Assembly: GCA_037903475.1 (NCBI GenBank)
Contig: JBAJFG010000068.1
Location: 682,001 to 746,000 of the forward strand
Reading direction: 5' to 3'
Length of the DNA stretch: 64,000 bases
Origin: Ancylostoma caninum
Lineage: Eukaryota; Nematoda; Chromadorea; Rhabditida; Ancylostomatidae
The position numbers and the translations under genes are program-made. Under the pieces are notes generated by a model. That model did not search any database. It had not been told where the DNA came from and saw nothing but the letters and a program-made list of their open reading frames with translations. Of the stretch, positions 21,250 to 34,282 are shown in pieces; the stretch's first letter is position 1; each line of letters starts with the position of its first letter.

Positions 21250-22474
21250 AAAATCAATATTATCGATCAGAACATTGACCACATTCAATGTACACGCGCA
21301 ATATGAGCAAACAAAGGACGGTATAGTATGACCAGTGTGTAACATTACGGTACTAATAAACACGTCAAGAACGAGGAAGTAAAGCAGTTGGAAGAGAAGG
21401 AAGTGGAAGTGTAGAAGGAAGTGGCCCGTGATCGATTGCGATGATAAATATTGATTTTTTGAAAGATCTATGAATGGATGTTTTGAACATAAACAATGCA
21501 TTTGAAAAGAGGCTCACTGTACGATTATGGTAGTGGTTACCGAGGAAGATAAAAGGAAAAGAATCAGAAAGTTTGAGGTCTAAGTAGAAGCCCATAGAAG
21601 AAGTGACTAGATCACGGATTGAAAAATCGGACAAAAAAGTGCGCGACTTTTGGGACAGCCTCCACATAAGTGCGAGTAATAGTTAAAAAAGACAATTAAT
21701 TAATTCTCAAGGGTAGTAGCTGTGCAATATGCAGATACCAACGACAAGAAGATATCATAGCTTCGCTGCTCTTTTGAGACAGACTTTTGAGACAGTTACA
21801 CATTGACCTGGTGCAAATTTTAAAGCAACAATTATACATACTAGCTTATCATCCTTGTTGTAGTTGGAATGAGACTGTAAATAGCTAGTTGCCTGCAAGA
21901 ATAAATGTGTGATTTCTGGGACAATAATAGTAGCCGTTGTATCAAGTTAATAATGACTGTCACTTCAAAATACACGAGATAAATATTGATCAGAATAAAA
22001 AAATCGATAACTCCCGCCCAGCAATTTTCACAAAAAGGTTGTTGTTTTATGTGCAGCATCATTCTATTCCCGCCATATTCACCCATAGCCCTGCTGTACA
22101 CAGCCTAGATAGCCAAATAAAAAAGGTCTCGCTCTCCTTCAACAAGCAATATTGGAATTTATCGCTACACCACGTTTCGACGAGGCCCCGTTGTTCAAAA
22201 AAGGCGGGAACGTCAAGGATTCAAAATGATGCGGGAAGCCTTGCAGGGAATGACTGAACAGACCCACAGAGAAGCCGCACTAGTCCTGCTTACTCACATC
22301 CAAGTAAAATAGTGAATAACAACAATTGACTAACTGCTGCGGCAACGGTTACATAGATGTTCAGGTAGTGGGGATACGGTAATTTGTGAGTTGGCTTGTG
22401 TAGACTAAGGAAAAAATTGAATGAAAAAATCGATAGAATTGAAGAGAAAAAAATAAAATAAGATAATAATAATA

Positions 22475-22520
<46 letters not shown>

Positions 22521-24870
22521 GATTTCAAAAAAATTTGATACAACAGTGGAAACTGCTACTCTAGGAATAGGAATATCGTTAAAAAAACCGGGCTTTACAC
22601 TAATATCTTGGAAAATTCCAGAAGCTTCCTATTAGGTCATGGAGGGAAGGGTTTCCGGGATCGAGCGAAGAATTCTGTTCGTGGAAAGCAGACGCTGTTT
22701 TTGTGAATTATTGGAATGTTCTAATTTAATATATTGTACTTCTGATCTTTTACATTTTTTATTCCTGAAATATTCACACTCGGACTTTTAGGATATTCCG
22801 AATATAAAAATATTGATCGAAGATGATAATGCGAAGAGATTCCTGAAAAAAATTAAAATGGGATAAAAGAACAGTGATAAGGCCGTGTTAGCCAGTCAGA
22901 TTCGATGGGGGGAAAGCCCCGCCTCCTTGAACCTTCTGGGTAAAATGACCAGATAATCAGGAAAGAAACAAACTGAATGTGTATCAGGACGTTGCTCCTG
23001 AAAGTTATTGGACCAAGAGGCGGAACGAACACTCACAAGCCCCGCCCATCTTAGAAACACCTGCAGAAAACTCTGATGTGGGCTTCCTGCATTCATCAAA
23101 ACATACGATTCCTCGCAGTTTTGAAAATAGCTCGCGTTCTACGTCACGGTGGGCGTGGCTTCGGATTAATAACTGCTGCTTATAGCAACGCTACGTCACG
23201 AAATTGAGTGGGAACATGGGTAAATAACATTATTTATCCCAGACACTACGGAGGGCGTTTGGTTCCTGGTTAGAGCAGTATTCCAGTGGACAAAGTTCTA
23301 CGATCACGAACTTTACGTTGAGATGAGGCTGATTAAGGGGCGAAAACAGAAATGTTGAAGGTTTGTTTCTTTTCCACGAATGGGAATGAGGAGTAAACAA
23401 GGATAACTGAAATCCTCCTGGAGGACTTAGCTAATAGGTACTGCATCTATCCTGAGATAAACTAGTAATAACATAAGTGGTAATAAACGGCAATAGAAAC
23501 TAAGGTGGATCCGTAATCCAAGAAAATCCTAAGGCTCTCTACAGGATTGCGAAAACCGTACATTGCCAGGAATCCCTTCTGGAAAGTGGTGAGAGGTCCG
23601 ATCAGAAGGGATAAAAGCACCAGAGTTAATTTTTTGGTAAAAAAAAGACAAAGGTGAGGAGCAGAGGATCCTCAAGGGCTCAGAAGAAGCCTAGTGAGGC
23701 TGCTTTCTGGAAAAATTATCCAAATCCAGGAAAAAGTAGCTATAACCAGCTGAAGTCATAGGGCCATACAGCGGAGAGCCTAGATACATCGATTTATAAC
23801 AACCAAAAAGTGACTTTGTGGCTAAATTTGAAAAATGGGATGGAGTGAGGTGAGTTCACAACTAGTGCGGTCACCTTACATTATCCTGTTGAAAATGTAA
23901 GTCAAAAATTGAAGGATTAGAAGAAGATGAGAAGCTCCCTAGCAGCGTTCAACTCAAAGCGGCGAGGTGACAATACGCTGGACCTGGGTTAAGGTTATGT
24001 TACCTAAAGGCCAAATATTTTATTGAACTCGGATCACCTGACAACGGATGACCTGTCTCAGTAAAATCAAGTGAAGCTGAATTCCTGTCCATCCAATAGA
24101 GCCAGATTTGTCTTCCAGAATTTATTCAGAAAGATTTTGTTGAAATAAAAGTAAATCGACCTCACTTCCCAGAAAAAAATTGAAATTTTCCTAAAGCTCA
24201 TGGAGTTCTCAAAAGATTTGCGTGGGTTTTGAAAGATAGAGATGACGTTTGTAAAAAAATCTTCTGATGGCTTAAATAATGAAAGATGGGCAGGAATCTA
24301 GCCTCTGGATGTGGGAAAAATCCAGATGGCTCAAAATTTCTTACCGTGGACCAATTCAAATGCAATAAACTTCAGAACTCGGAGTCATTACGAGACGAAA
24401 TCACCGCTGCAGAAGTCAGTTGAGTGCGGACAAATGTCGGCTCTCGGCGATACTTATACGAGTGCATCCAGCTGGTGCCGCCGTCATTTTATGACTTCAT
24501 CCCAGCTGTTGACCCTTCAGAGCCTGAGTACATAGTATGTGAGGTGCACTCGAAACAAGAAGTTTCTATTTGCAAAACACTGACTCAGACGGTTTTGAAA
24601 TAGGCTTAACCACAAAGGGAAAACCGGCGCTCTATGGAGGCTATCAGGTGACTGCATAGCTGAGCTAACAAAGGAAATTCACCATTGAATAGGGGAAATT
24701 TTGCAGGGATTTTCTGCAAATCCAGACAGAACTCCACAAATCAGCAGGACCGTCTGGATTTGATAGATGGGATGTGAGAAATGATACGGAACCACGAGGA
24801 TCACAACATCGCAACGTGATCCAAAACACTTGAGATAAGCGATAATAACATCAATATTGTCGAGTCAAGT
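21250..24870. other. Globin upstream region, no gene recognised
   Basis: It contains the presumed globin promoter side, a (TAA)n microsatellite at 22463-22521, and scattered GGGCGTGGC/CCCCGCC boxes (about 22910, 23040, 23150). Short frames here lack domains and good splice sites. Confidence 0.5.
22463..22521. repeat. (TAA)n microsatellite
   Basis: About 19 trinucleotide units with one TAG interruption. On the minus strand it yields a spurious Tyr run. Confidence 0.95.
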
Positions 24871-24879
24871 GGTTGTTGG

Positions 24880-25270
24880 CGGCGGGATCAGGAGTCAGAG
24901 GGGGGGGGGGTGGTTGCAGTGCTCACCCCCGGCCTGGCTCCCCCCAGCGATCGCCCCATCGACAGTGATGAATTCGAAGAGCTCAAAGACCGCCGCCTGG
25001 TAGTGTGTAAGACGCCGGCCACGCCCACTTTGTGCTGGATGTGTGCAAAAATACGCTGGAGTCCCATCGTCGGGTGGCCCGGCGGCACATCAAAGCCGAT
25101 CGCTTTAACGTGTAACGGAGCGCATTATTACGAACAACGTACGTATGTGTGTGTGCGGAGGAAAAACTCGTCCAATGTGCCAGTTGTCCTGGATTCGCAC
25201 TTCAGCCGGGAACTCATGAGAAGTGCCCGGCCGTGGTGCGACGTTTATTAGCTTATGAATGTCAAGAAGT
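24880..25270. other. GC-rich island open in several frames on both strands
   Basis: About 390 bp are markedly richer in GC than the flanks and start with a 12-G run. On the plus strand, GGTTGCAG at about 24918 could open LTPGLAPPSDRPIDSDEFEE up to a GTAGTG donor. Another plus frame reads HFVLDVCKNTLESHRRVARR, and a minus frame is Ser/Arg-rich. Because several frames are open at once, codon content cannot choose between them. One may be a real exon; none is supported well enough to call. Confidence 0.3.
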
Positions 25271-25798
25271 GGGCGGAGTCACGAGTGGCCGCTCAAAGTA
25301 CGCAAAGTACATATTTAATAGTAATCGTATCGAAAAAATTGGAGTAATGGACGAAGACTGCGTGCGTAAGCGGCCAAGTGCAAGTTCAATCACCTTATGA
25401 GCGAAAATTCATAAATTTCATCATAAAAAGTCATGTTCAGAGAGCGTTCGAGTTTTATTACCCTCTTTTTCTAGTAGTAGGCTTACAGTTTTGTTGTTTT
25501 TTTCTTGTTGGATTTCAAAATTTCCACAAAGGCTTCAATCCGCCAACGTTAAAAAAAGGCTAAAAACCGTAACAATTTCCTTATAAAATCCTTGGCTTCC
25601 CTGGATATCCACTGGAAACGAAGCCAATCATGGGATTCGATTCAAGGGACATTCGATTCAAGGGCGAGAAAAAATCTAGTCAAGGGCTAGAACTGGACAG
25701 AAGAAAAGAAAAAGATTGCAAAAGGTAAAAATAGGAAACTGGAAGAGGAGGTTGCGCAATGTCCTTCGAATAAGCAAATAATCAGGAGCGAAATAGCG

Positions 25799-26227
25799 AG
25801 TGAATGAATGAACGAATGAATGAGTGAATGAATGAATGAATGAATGAATGAATGAATGAATGAATGAATGAATGGAATAAATGAATGAATGAATGAATGA
25901 ATGAATGGATGAATGAATGGAATGAATGAATGAATGAATGAATGGAGTGGATGAATGAATGAATGGAGTGGATGAATGAATGAATGAATGAATGAATGAA
26001 TGAATGAATGAATGAATGAATGAATGAAAGAATGAATGAATGAATGAATGAATGAACGAATGAATGAATGAAAGAATGAATGAATGAACGAACGAATGGA
26101 TGAATGAATGAATGAATGAATGAATGAATGAATGAATGAGTGAATGAATGAATGAATGAATGAATGAATGAATGAATGAATGAATGAATGAATGAATGAA
26201 TGAATGAATGAATGAATGAACGGATGG
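25799..26227. repeat. (ATGA)n tetranucleotide satellite
   Basis: About 430 bp of ATGA/TGAA units with point variants (ACGA, AAGA, TGGA) and a few single-base slips. It gives a long but meaningless Ser-Phe-Ile-His repeat frame on the minus strand. Confidence 0.97.
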
Positions 26228-26770
26228 ACAAGGAACTTGCTAATCGAGGAAGAGCGTAGGAGGCGGAACGTAGAGGCGTTTCAGTGAAATATCTGAGCAG
26301 CAACAGGAAAATAAAAGAAATGAAAATCTCCCCCCCCCCTCTTTCCAACCCATCCTGTTGTTTTTACCGACCACTGCATTTAAACTTAAATTTTTCTTTG
26401 TTTTTGTTCCACGCCTTTTCTTGGCTTGCGCGCCTTGGGGTGTATCAACAAAAAAATGAAAGTGAATGTGAGGAAAGAAAGGTGACGATTAAACAATTTT
26501 GGGAACAATTATCCATATATTCTTTTTTTTCACTTACGTCATAGCGCATTAATAATAGCATCTACCCACATACCTATCATGCCTATATCCCAGCTATATA
26601 ATCATTACATAAGAGATTGAATAAATTTCACGCGACGTGTCCTTTAAAGAACCGAAAAACGCGCAATAATAATAGAAATTGTGCGATTGCGGAATAGACG
26701 ACAATTCATGAGGTGCACTTACGACAACACCACCTAACCCTGGCTGCTCAGCTCTTGGCGGTGCACTCAC

Positions 26771-26926
26771 ACCGCCGCAGAGTATCCCGTCGTAGATTTC
26801 GTCCTCCAGATAACAGCCGCACGACGTATACACATACGAGCAGAGTGTGTGATTTTGCGTGCGTTTGGGTGTACATGCACACGTGACGTCATCAGAAAAT
26901 CGACCCATGTAATATATTCCCATGCA
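26771..26926 (-). CDS. Candidate Cys-rich exon
   Basis: Minus strand, acceptor TATACGCAG, donor GTGAGT, 156 nt, phase 0 at both ends, 52 codons. It encodes eight Cys including VTCACTPKRTQ and YTSCGCYLEDE, suggesting a disulphide-rich extracellular domain. A second frame across the same interval is also open, so the assignment is uncertain. Neighbouring exons were not found. Confidence 0.25.
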
Positions 26927-27439
26927 CTGCGTATACATAAAAGTACATCAAACAAACATTCAGGAATGAGAAGCGAAGCTATTACGTCTTCTCTGACGTA
27001 GAGTGCTCACTAAAAAGTGCAAAATTGCGTACGTGTCATTTGACCAGTTGTCGGGGTTTCGTTACAGTTCTCCAAGTGGTAATACGTTCACGAGTGAGAA
27101 CATTTGTGTGAATTATACAGTAAAATCATGAAATATGCACGCGATAGTGATGATACACGTATGTTGTATTCATATGTAGTAGCGATAATACGTATTGTAT
27201 TAACTTCCTGTAAACAAGTGAGACATCGCTACGAGCGCAGCAGGATAGGAAAACACAGACGGATTGTAGACGGAGATTATCCAAGAAGATCCCCAGTATC
27301 AGGAATGTTTATCTAATATGCTAAGCACCTCGAGCGTATTAGTTGCAACGTATTAATGGTGTAAGGCCTTAGCGGAGAGGTGACAACAAGCTCTACTTAT
27401 TTATTCAAGTTGCAGGTCTTGCAAGTATGTGTTTGCCAG

Positions 27440-28128
27440 TCTACATGCAGATAACCTTGAAGTGGTGGACGAAAATTCTAGAAAATATATATTATATTAT
27501 ATATTATACCGTATGTATCATAGTAACATTCCAAATATATATATATAAAGGATAAAGCTATCGCATGCAGATACATGCAGATAACGTTGATGTATTGGAG
27601 CAGAAACTACAGAAAATATATATTATTTTATATATTATACCGCATTTTTTGTGGTAATATCATAGTTATGTAAAGCATACGATTATCACTTCATTACTAA
27701 TGGACTTTATTACTGTACATGTCCCTACTATCACATACTACATATTACTACGCTTTATATGGTGATTATATTAATATTAGAACAGTATGACCAGCACTAC
27801 TAATTTCTCAGCTGCATTCATAGCGAAGATAATTGTAAAAATGCCTTGTACTGTACATACATGTCACTACTATCACACTATATAATACTACACTTTATTA
27901 TATAGGGAATTATATTAATGTTGAAGCAGTAACCACCACTGCTAATTGCTCAGCTGCTACAGTAGCGAAAATGGTTATAAAAATACCTACTACTGCAATA
28001 CCACTACTACCACATACTATGTATTACTACATTTTACTACATAGGGAATTATATTCGTATTAGAGCAGTGTAACCACCACTGCCAACTGCTCAGCCGCGT
28101 TAAGAGCGAAAATAATTGCAAAAATTAG
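27440..28128. repeat. Two tandem repeat blocks
   Basis: First block: two copies of ACATGCAGATAAC..TTGA followed by GAAAATATATATTAT and ATTATACCG (about 27440-27530 and 27570-27660). Second block: three units of about 140 bp starting at 27711, 27849 and 27991, each with a TACTGTACAT- or TACTGCAATA-type start, TCTCAGCTGC/GCTCAGC words and a GCGAAAATAATTG-type end. Confidence 0.8.
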
Positions 28129-28129
28129 G

Positions 28130-31100
28130 GAGTTACGACTATGCGAGGGTAAATTCTATACTATCTCGATTATATATAATATCGCTTTGTTTGATTCATA
28201 TTCTTTCATGTATTTTATACTTCTTGAAAGAAAAAAAAACCAGAAAATCCATGTAAATCCGAAAATCTTTGGAAAGGCTTTGGAGCTGAACTCCAAAAGA
28301 TGCAGTGAAAGCCTAGGACGAGTTGTCCGGGCTCACTATACGATTCTGAACACGAAATTGTTCAAGGTGAAGCTGAACGGCGTCATAAAAGCACCCCACG
28401 TACAACGCCACCACGACATATGGTGCGAGTGGGCGTGGCCAACGGGGCGTCGCCTATGCTGCTGACAAACTGATGCACAGTGTTTTGACATTGCACATAA
28501 GTTTAAGTGTTTTTTACTCAATGATGCGTGATTTGTGACAGTTGTCTTGTTGTGTCTAAAGAGCGACATGTGACAAATAGCGAAGGCTGTTAGTGAGGTT
28601 TGTCGCCGTGTCAACGCAGCGATTAAGCGCTTCATTAGCGATGCTTGAGTGGAAAAACCGCTCATTATCATAATCTTTAGCGGGTAATTGTGCCCTTGCA
28701 GGACGACGCGTCGACATGGTGATGGTCGCCCGGGTATTCTCTTGAGTACCTTGTCTGAATAGGTGGGCTAGCAGAGCAATGGAGTGCCGAACAGTGATTT
28801 AAACTTGTGGTTTTCCAAAGAGAGAACCCCTATGCGACGCAAAGGAGGAGAAGAAAATCCAGGAAGAAGAACTGGAAAACTGGAGAAATTCCCAGGATGT
28901 CCATGGAATGTTCGCTAATAGCGGAGCATATTAGGAGTACAAAGTGGGAGTACAACATCCCATCCCTTTGCAACTTTCTTCTTCTAAGAAGACGCGGACT
29001 TTCAAGAATTGCAGCACATGCAAGGTTTTCATAAGCCTTAATATACGGCCCTGGATAGTAATATTAATATTAGTATTTTTAGCTGTATTAGTAATAAAGC
29101 CGGCATTACCAGTAATAGGATTTGTATGACTCATATGTATCAGCAACAGTGTTATTATTATGATAATAGTACAAGTAGCATTAGTACTATTACTACTCCT
29201 AACATATAGCAAGATTAATACTACTATGACACTGACAGCATGGGGGATAATATATGTATATGTATTCTATATATTCTATACAATATATGTATTCTATGCA
29301 CTCTACATTATTCTACATATTTTATTGGATGTATTCTATTCTATATGTTCTCTTACTTACATATAATATTGTAGTACAGTACATGTAGTAGCTGTAGTTG
29401 TAGTGATATGTAACAATACAACATATTATATAGCATTATTGCTGGTACATATTTATATAATAGTACTACCATTATATGAATATTTCAGCAAATATTATAT
29501 ATAATACTATATATTACAGATAATATTATATGTTGTATATTCTAATAACATGTGTAATAATACACAGTAAAAATGACAAACCCTCAAAAAGAAGGATATC
29601 CAGAAGGACCTTTTAAAACCGACTTCAACAGGAAGAAATTCATAAAAACATAATTACTACATGCCATAGTATAGTAGTAACCGTGATAATACGATAACTC
29701 TACTTCCGCTGAAACTCAATAAAATGAGTTCCGCCTCATGTGATTACGCCCTCCAGCTACAGCACTACATATTCTATTACTCTCGATGAAGTAAACAGAT
29801 TAGCGATAGGGAAATAAATAACGCTTTTGCCGTGGCTATGACATCAAAAAACATAGCTCCTTAATGCGTATCAGGTTAATTGTACACTATAATATCGTAT
29901 TACTGGTATTATATAAATAGTTGAAGGAAATATCGAATGTAAGAATAACATCCCAAGTCTCGCTGGGGGGGGGGGGGGGTGTTTAACATCTCGAAAATAG
30001 TATGTGAAGCAGGACCACTTCCTTCACTCCTATACTAATGATTGTTTTAAAATTTACTTGAGGAATCTGTCACTTCTTAGTTTCTGAAGAATTTTGTGTG
30101 ATACACCAGGAGACGCTGATCACAACATTGTACGCATAAAATTCCGTGTAAAATTGACTGGAAAACCATTTCAGGCCCTCTGTTTTGGGAAGAGGTAAGG
30201 TGGCGCATCCATATGTTTCTGGACTTCTGCCACATATACCTCTGCGTCGGCCGCGTCTCATCAACATGTTTGACATGTTCGGCGCTATCGATCGATGAGT
30301 GCGTGGCACCGAGGTATTATTGATTGTTTTCACACCAAACATGTTATACATGCAGGTGTGCGGTTGGCACAGCAGCGTATGTGGCAGTAGTCCGGAGGCT
30401 CCGCCCTAACTAGTCTAAACTTGAAAGGACAAAAAGGGGTCTTTTCTACATCCCTAGAGGGCATAATATGTACCGTTGCGATGAGCATCCTATCGCGAGT
30501 TCAATGACACAAAATTCCCCTGAGAAGAAACTCTTCCATGGATCCTGAAGACAAACTCTTCCATGGAGGCGGCCAAATCAGAACGGACGACTCTTGGGAG
30601 CTTTTTATAAATCAAGATAGCCAACTAAAAACCCAAAAGGTTTTTAAGAAGCTGTGTAAACCACAGCCAATGTTCATCCAGAAATATCCATCCCTGGATC
30701 GTCTGGATGATTGTTGAGATGGTTAATGATGTGCAGCCATGGCGTATTCCCCAGTGAGGAGGTGAGCATTCATTCAGTGTTTACGTAGCAATGAACGATC
30801 AAGAAAACACATCTATCCGGGGAGTTGCGGCGCTTTGGCCAGCTACATCGTTAATGTCCCGCCTGATTCAGGAGCCACGAGCAGCAAACATCGTGTTTAC
30901 GTTTAAGTATATGTAGCATGGGAAATCTTCAATTGTTGGGTATAGAAGCAGAGTAGTAGCAAGCTCAAGGGGAAGTGGATTTCCCTAGTGTAATGTTAGA
31001 GAAAAAATAAAGAAAATTAGGTATGTATGTGATCACACGCAGTGTTATTTCATTACTTACGCTGAGTACGTGAAAGAGCATGAAAAAAGAGAACAAGAGT

Positions 31101-31570
31101 ACAGAGAAGGAAAAGAGGTAAAAAGGGGAAATGTGAGAAAACGCCTGTGAATAAGTTGAAACCCGCAATTTACATCTAAAGCCAATGCCAAAATTTTAAC
31201 AGTAACATTTGACTGCTTAGAATTTTTACGCTAATATCGAGACTTCGAATTTCTCAACCGTTCTATTAGGCAGTAATACTACTGAATTTTGCATAAATGG
31301 ATTTATACTTGAAGTTTTGTTACTTTTATGCTGTCAGGGGATGGGGGGAGAGGAGGGGTTTTGAGAGTAGCAGAATATCACCAGCTGCTGCATTTCCTCA
31401 CACGAGCAGTATTAAAATTGTATGAACCCACGGTTATATGTTTTCTGGAAGGGTGTACATTATTCTTAGGACCAAATAAAAACCAAGTACCTTAGTAAAT
31501 CCAATTACTATTTCAGAACTCAATCGGGAAAGTTTGGATTGACGAGAGAGGGAAAGCCATGGACCCCTTC
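28130..31570. other. AT-rich gene-poor stretch
   Basis: It holds AT-rich TATTCTATATATTCTA-type runs (29250-29560), a 14-G tract near 29962 and a fold-back relative near 30060-30360 (similar to the arm at 2940). No exon could be supported. Confidence 0.5.
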
Positions 31571-31881
31571 CAGTGGTGTCCGGTCCGGTCCGGCAGCCAC
31601 TGCAAATGGGCGCCGGTGGGCACCGAACGCCGCTCCCTCTGGCGCCCCGGTATTAATGAGCTATAAATCACTCAAGCTTGGGAGAAAGCGAAGAAAAATA
31701 CAATTTTAGTCCATAGTAGACAGGGTAGATAAGCCTAACCCTATGCTTAAGAATGGGTTTAAGGCTTAGGCTTAGGCTTCACAGGAGTGGCCCCACCCAA
31801 CTCCCTTTTCACCTAAATTTCTAAGATAAACTACGATAAGTGTAAGTTAAGATTGGACACCATTTGTACGTTGCATCGCGT

Positions 31882-31957
31882 GCGCGCATAGCTCAGTGGG
31901 TTGAGCGAATGATCGACGTTGTGGTGGTCAGGGGATCGAATCCTGCCCTGTGCCCCG
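31882..31957 (+). other. tRNA-like Pol III segment 1, copy 2
   Basis: GCGCGCA at the 5' end pairs with TGTGCCC at the 3' end in six of seven positions. Box A TAGCTCAGTGG and box B GGATCGAATCC are present and the D-stem is GCTC/GAGC. The anticodon stem fails to pair, arguing against a functional tRNA. Confidence 0.6.
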
Positions 31958-32027
31958 TTTTGCAAATACATATAGTATGCTGCCTACGACTGCTGCAGTT
32001 ATCTAACAAACTCCAACATAAAAAGTA

Positions 32028-32100
32028 GCCCGGATGGCTCAGTGGTTTGAGCGGCAGATTGCAATCTGTCCCTATCGCTGGTTCCACTCCGTTGGAGATC
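32028..32100 (+). other. tRNA-like Pol III segment 2, copy 2
   Basis: Same as the minus-strand segment of copy 1: GCCCGGATGGCTCAGTGG, a stem around TTGCAA and GGTTCCACTCC. Box A is perfect; the acceptor 3' strand is missing. Confidence 0.55.
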
Positions 32101-32944
32101 CAGAGTTAAGTATCGCAGTGTTTGGGGTTCACTGCTTGGAACGTCCCCCGTGATCTCCTTCGGGTAGTCCAGGAAGGCATCCGGCAACGTTTTGCATAAA
32201 TTCCGAAGATAAACTACGATAAATGTAAGTGTAAGTAATAGTGGAAAACTTTTTCGAAGATAAACTACGATAAGCGTAAGTGTAAGTAATAGTGAAAACC
32301 ACTTTTTCAAAGTTGGGGGAAACCGGGAGAGAGTAACTCCGCCGTAAAGGACTGCTCCACGAAAGATAAATGACAGCGGTAGAAATACATTGCAGTGGAT
32401 ATGGAGCAATTTATACGGATTTCAATTATTTCTGAGGATCCCGAATTGGGTGAGCTTTATTATTCAGATGGGATAACTGAAGTACTGTGTCCATCTAGAA
32501 GAATAACGGCCATTTTTGTATTCGCGAAGCAGTGTACTATAGCAGAAAATGGAAGAGTTGGCTTCGCTTATTGTGTATTCAGAAATCTTTCCCCATGAAA
32601 ATCACAAAAATGAAAAAACGTGAAAGTTGTGAAAATGGTCCCCTGCTTTATAGCCTTAACATATCCACTGCACTCTGTCTACTATGAACTAAAATTGTAT
32701 TTTTCTTCGTTTTCTCCCAAGCTCGAGTGATTTATAGCTCATTAATACCGGGGCGCCGGAGGATGGCGGCGGCCGACCGTAGTTGCCGCTACAAAAAGAC
32801 GACTCGTCCATGCATGTTATTTTTCTTCTGGGGTGGAGAAAAGCATGGAAATGCCAGGTGGAAAACTTGAAAAAATCAGGAAGGTTCCAGAAAGTGCTTG
32901 GTCCAAACTTTGGCGTTGGGCGTTATACCTGGAAAGGGCTGTGC

Positions 32945-33030
32945 GGCCGAGATCCGCGACTGGTCATTTGGACGCATTGACCAATCGCAGAGCTCTTCTG
33001 CACCGCGCTTCCTGGGTGTAACGCTCCACC
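32945..33030. repeat. CCAAT module relative
   Basis: GCGACTGGTC, then GCATTGACCAATCGCAGAGC and CGCGCTTCCTGGGTGTAACG resemble the paired ATTGGT..CCAATCAC modules at 19 kb. It lies just beyond the truncated end of the tRNA-bearing element. Confidence 0.35.
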
Positions 33031-34282
33031 ACCCCACCCCACTCCCAAACTTACACGTTGATGACGAGATAGTGTCATTCTTCTGGATTTCTTCTTCTTT
33101 ATGAAGCTGCCACAGTCATATCAGACACAAGATTGGGTAATTAAACCGCACCAAACCAGAAATGAAAGTGTACACTGCGTACGTGAGACTTTATTAGGCT
33201 AGTATGGTGGAAAAGTAAATTAATTTTCTTTTTGTTGTGACGTATGAAGAGCTCTATACATGTTTTTCTTTGTTTGCTATCTAACCTCATTGCCTGCCAA
33301 TATGAAGCTCATGACATGCTCTCCAATAGCAATTTGCAAATTCTATTTCGGGTAATATTACGGTTACTGTAACACAGAAAAAGAAGCGCAAAAACAGAGC
33401 AATCACAGCATATTAACATAATAACGATTCAAGCGACTAATTCTATCAGTTCTACGAAAAAACTGAGCGGTTAAGCACATGCATGGGCGTGGCTCTCTTC
33501 ATTGCCTGTGACATGCGCTGCTGTGATTGGTGGATCATGCTTAGGACCGCACAATAGTGCACTAAGAGGCGGAGGGGGCAGACGACAAGACAAGTGTGCG
33601 ACGAGATCAGGGACCACATGTCGAGCAGCGGCTGCGAGGAAATTTTTGGAGGAAATCTAACATACATACTTCAGAAAGGCCAAAGTGAGAATGGGAAAAA
33701 GTTGCACCCGTCTCATGTACGGATCACAGTTTTTTTTTGCTCTGCGAGGACAATATACTTGTTCAAAATCTCTACTAGTATACTAGGAAATGATGACTTC
33801 TACCGCTTCTGGAAGAATTGAAGTGCTGTAGTAGAACACCAGCAAATTGAGAGCAGTTGGAATTTTGTGCTGGTTATCGTAACCAGAAATATTTCTGGCG
33901 CGGCATTGTGTTAGAAAAATCGATGAAATTTTCAGGGAAAAAAGTGAAAATTAGGCATTCAGAAACGACGGCAATTGGAATTTTGTGCCAGTTTTCCTAC
34001 AGGTCGAGGTCTGAGAAATGAAAAAAAATCGCAAAGAAGACTCAAAAAATTGAGTTCTCGGAGTTAATTGTGGCACTTAGAATATCCTCAATGCTGTAAT
34101 TTTTTCTAAGAGAAATTAATGAAATTTCCGGAGGAATGAAAATCAAGCAGTACCACTTACTTCACATTACTGTTAGAAACAGGCTGTACTACTTTGAAGA
34201 TCTGTTATTCAGAGCGGAAATGTGACCAGCACCCCCTCCCCCCTCTTTCGCTGTTTTACCCATTTGTCAACACTCCCACAAC

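Larger units (their letters stand above)
31571..32775. mobile_element. TIR element with tRNA-like cassettes, copy 2 (inverted, truncated)
   Basis: This is the copy-1 element (10942-12202) in the opposite orientation, with near-identical blocks including TATTAATGAGCTATAAATCAC and the TTAGGC-like units at 31760-31785. The left end is altered (CAGTGGTGTCCGG). The right arm stops within GGCGGCGGCCG, so the outer end is missing. It contains two tRNA-like segments on the plus strand. Confidence 0.8.

Noticed and set aside
25782..26348. 188-codon minus frame of Ser-Phe-Ile-His repeats
   Set aside because: It is the translation of the (ATGA)n satellite; the frame is long only because the 4-nt unit contains no stop in that phase.
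31882..32100. Functional tRNA genes
   Set aside because: Box A and box B are good, but the anticodon stem of the first and the acceptor stem of the second do not pair, and both sit inside a mobile element.
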